64,000 bases of DNA from Catenulispora acidiphila DSM 44928 (GTDB lineage Bacteria; Actinomycetota; Actinomycetes; Streptomycetales; Catenulisporaceae): the NCBI RefSeq assembly GCF_000024025.1, contig NC_013131.1, positions 620,001 to 684,000 of the forward strand. Reading direction: 5' to 3'. Below the pieces are notes generated by a model that worked only from the letters and a program-made list of their open reading frames with translations, made no database searches and was not told the DNA's origin. The position numbers were made by a program, and so were the translations under genes. Position 1 is the first letter of the stretch. Each line of letters begins with the position of its first letter. Positions 61,618 through 64,000 of this stretch are shown piece after piece.

Positions 61618-63896
61618 CAGTTCTCTCCCATCTCTATGGTGGCCCGCACACCGGACGTCTCCCCCAGCGGCACCGCCGGCGAGTAGAAGAAGCCCTGCGC
61701 GTAGGCACACCCCATGTCGCGCAGCAGATCCCGCTGCTCGACCGTCTCGACCCCCTCGGCGACCACGGCGATGTCCATGGTTCCCGCCACATGCACGATT
61801 CCCCGGAGCAGCCGTTCGTGGTCCTTCTTGCTCGCGATCCAGTCGACGAACGACTTGTCGGCCTTGATCACGTCGAACTTCAGGTCCCGCAGGTACCCGA
61901 TCGAGGAGTACCCGGTCCCGAAGTCGTCGATGGCGACCCGCACCCCGAGCATCGCCAGCCGCTGCAGGTCCAGCAGCGCGTTGGCGGTCGCCTCGTGCAG
62001 GAAGACGTTCTCGGTGATCTCCACGGTCAGCCGGTCGGCGGGCAGGTCCGCCGCGCGCAGCGCCGAGCGCACCGTGTCGACGAACCCGCCGTTGCTGAAC
62101 TGGTGCGGGGAGACGTTGACGGCCACGTACCCGAACCCGGCCGCGGCGGCGTCGGCGGTCGCCTGCCGCAGGATCCACGCGCCGATCGGGGTGATCTGCC
62201 CGGTCTCCTCGGCGACCGGCACGAAGTTCCCCGGCGACAGCAGCCCGAGCTGGGGATGCCGCCAGCGCACCAGCGCCTCGAACCCGGCGACCCGCGGCGG
62301 GCCCTGCAGCTCCACGATCGGCTGGTAGTGCAGCTCGAACTCCCCGACGGCCAAAGCCCGGTCCAGCCCGGTGCGCAGCGCCAGCCGCTGAAGGGCCGCT
62401 TCGTACAAGCTTGGTTCGAACAGCCGCCAGGTGCCCTTGCCGTCCGCCTTGGCCGCGTACAACGCCAGGTCGGCGTTGCGGAACAGCACCTCCTCGGTGC
62501 CCCCGGCGCCGCCGGAGCTGGTCGCGACCCCGATGCTGGCGCGCACCGGCACCGGCGCCCCGGCCAGCCGGAACGGTTCGGCCAGCACCCCGATCAGCCG
62601 CTGCGCCAGGGCGACCGCCGCCGTCTCGGTCGCGCCGTCGGACAGCAGGACCGCGAACTCGTCGCCGCCGAGGCGGACCGGCAGGTCACCCGGGCGCACC
62701 GCCCCGGCTATCCGCTGCCCGGCGGCGACCAGCAGCTCGTCGCCGACCTTGTGCCCCTGGGTGTCGTTAACCTCTTTGAAGTTGTCCAGGTCGATGAGCA
62801 GCATCGCCGCCTCGCCGCCGCAGTCCTGGGCCCGGGCCAGGGCGCGCTCGGCCCGCTCCTGGAAGCGCAGCCGGTTGCCCAGGCCGGTCAGCGAGTCCCG
62901 GTAGGCGCGGTGTTTCAGCTCGCGCAGCATGGCCCGGGTGTGCGCGCGGTTGTCCAGCTCGCGGGTCTGCCGGCCGGCCAGATACAGCCGCAGCAGCACC
63001 AGCAGGAACATCAACGCCGAGGTCACGGCGATGACCGGGCCGTCGCGCAGGTCCGTCTCCAGCGATTCGATCATCAGCACGGTCGGCGCGACCAGCGCCG
63101 CGACCGCCAGCGGGATCACCCGCGCGCTGTCCGCGCCGTGTCTGGCGCGGGCCACCGGCTCGGTCAGCTCGGTCATCGACGGCGCGAGCCCGGCCGCGCC
63201 CCAGGCCACGTAGAAGACCACCCAGCCCAGGTCGGCAGGGGTACCGACGTGCCAATCGCCGTAGAGCCGGACCAGCGCGTAGGCGACGTCGGACCCGGTC
63301 AGCCCGAGCACGCCGAGCAGCAGCAGCCGCACCGCCGGCCCGCGCAGCCCCCCGCCGGTGGCCAGCCGCGCGGTCACCGCCAGCAGCAGCACGTCGCCGA
63401 GCGGGTAGGCGATGGACACCGCGCTGCTCAGCCAGGGCTGCTTCCCGTTGTCCACGGTCGGGGTGATGATGTAGACCCACAGCAGCAGGGCCGCCGCCGT
63501 GGTCAGGATGACGGCGTCGATCAGCGCCGCCCGGTCGCGCAGCGGACTGCGCCGCCGCACCATGAGCAGCACGCCGCCGGCCGCCAGGGGGTAGGTCGCC
63601 AGGTAGATCGCGTCGGCGACCGAGGGGAACGGCTCGACCTGCCCGAAGACGTCGGTCAGCAGGTTGTAGACGGTGTCCCCGCCGACCAGCGTCAGCATCG
63701 CCCCGGCCAGCAGGTACCAGGCGAGCGGGGTGTGCGGGCGGTACCGGCGGACCCCGACCAGCACCGCGCCGACCCCGCCCAGGCCGATCACGGTCCAGGT
63801 CAGCAGGTGCAAACTGGGAACCGAGTAGTAGAAGACGGTCCACAGCGCCATGAATGCCGCGAACCGGAGCGCCATAGGTTCGAGGGGATCATGCAC
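61617..63896 (-). CDS. Membrane-bound GGDEF–EAL protein (c-di-GMP turnover)
   Basis: 759 residues. The N-terminal ~300 residues have about nine membrane helices forming a sensor domain (e.g. WTVFYYSVPSLHLLTWTVIG). GGDEF domain: YRDSLTGLGNRLRFQERAER and VRLGGDEFAVLLSDG, with an intact active site. EAL domain: GFEALVRWRHPQLGLLSP, VNVSPHQFSNGG, VEITENVFLHE, AIDDFGTGYSSIGYL, IKADKSFVDWI and VVAEGVET, also intact. It can thus both make and degrade c-di-GMP, which controls sporulation timing in streptomycetes; it resembles RmdA/RmdB. Coupled to the PLP enzyme gene. The 104 bp beyond it hold no gene. Confidence 0.92.
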   Translation of the reverse strand: MHDPLEPMALRFAAFMALWTVFYYSVPSLHLLTWTVIGLGGVGAVLVGVRRYRPHTPLAWYLLAGAMLTLVGGDTVYNLLTDVFGQVEPFPSVADAIYLATYPLAAGGVLLMVRRRSPLRDRAALIDAVILTTAAALLLWVYIITPTVDNGKQPWLSSAVSIAYPLGDVLLLAVTARLATGGGLRGPAVRLLLLGVLGLTGSDVAYALVRLYGDWHVGTPADLGWVVFYVAWGAAGLAPSMTELTEPVARARHGADSARVIPLAVAALVAPTVLMIESLETDLRDGPVIAVTSALMFLLVLLRLYLAGRQTRELDNRAHTRAMLRELKHRAYRDSLTGLGNRLRFQERAERALARAQDCGGEAAMLLIDLDNFKEVNDTQGHKVGDELLVAAGQRIAGAVRPGDLPVRLGGDEFAVLLSDGATETAAVALAQRLIGVLAEPFRLAGAPVPVRASIGVATSSGGAGGTEEVLFRNADLALYAAKADGKGTWRLFEPSLYEAALQRLALRTGLDRALAVGEFELHYQPIVELQGPPRVAGFEALVRWRHPQLGLLSPGNFVPVAEETGQITPIGAWILRQATADAAAAGFGYVAVNVSPHQFSNGGFVDTVRSALRAADLPADRLTVEITENVFLHEATANALLDLQRLAMLGVRVAIDDFGTGYSSIGYLRDLKFDVIKADKSFVDWIASKKDHERLLRGIVHVAGTMDIAVVAEGVETVEQRDLLRDMGCAYAQGFFYSPAVPLGETSGVRATIEMGEN

Positions 63897-64000
63897 CCGA
63901 ACGGGTCAGCAACTTGAGGGCTACGTGCGGATGACCCCCGGAGCCCTCCGCCGGGCCGGTATTCGGGTCGCTCATCGGGTGGCCATCGGGTGGCTTGTCG

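Overview
The window is high-GC DNA of a filamentous-type Actinomycetota, perhaps Catenulispora- or Streptomyces-like; I cannot name the species. The evidence is the strong GC codon bias, a eukaryote-type glutamine synthetase, the block pmt–rsmI–metG–tatD–rpfB–ksgA–ispE, a SAV2177-type methyltransferase beside an XRE/TPR regulator, and a PknB-type kinase.

Layout. 1–5493: end of a small fatty-acid-activating cluster (ACP cut by the window edge, ferritin-like di-iron protein, fatty acyl-AMP ligase), an MFS transporter and a divergent LysR regulator. 5494–9507: wreckage of an integrated element, with an IS5-type remnant, two frameshifted DDE-transposase ISs, a small secreted Cys-containing protein, an integrase stub and a copy of the attachment site. 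9508–21148: an 11.6-kb island between two 74-bp direct repeats that end inside the intact tRNA-Arg(ACG) gene at 21107–21179. 21468–64000: ordinary chromosome with core genes (glnII, rsmI, metG, tatD, rpfB, ksgA, ispE), redox and haem-protein operons, a Phd/Doc pair, a TNT-domain protein, a Ser/Thr kinase and a GGDEF–EAL protein.

The island is the most interesting part. It carries a tightly packed plus-strand series: NifS-like cysteine desulfurase, a very short peptide gene, a RimO-like radical-SAM methylthiotransferase, an MFS exporter, SelD, an acyl-CoA-dehydrogenase-like flavoprotein, a PhnD-like solute-binding-fold protein without signal peptide, a ferritin-like protein with a TusA-like N-terminus, and the first 94 codons of selA. 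Two features of the peptide gene stand out. First, its C-terminal stretch RDGRILDSP resembles the RimO target loop of ribosomal protein S12 (RGGRVKDLP), with the target Asp in register. Second, the apparent stop is a tandem UGA-UGA, followed in frame by [11 protein letters not shown] and a UAG. A hairpin meeting the usual description of a bacterial SECIS begins right after the second UGA. With selD and selA in the same operon, I propose a ribosomal peptide that carries selenocysteine and is modified by a RimO paralogue. An IS has since cut selA and the integrase, so the copy here may be decaying unless selA, selB and selC exist elsewhere in the genome.

All functional calls come from reading the sequence and from remembered family motifs; no database search was possible.
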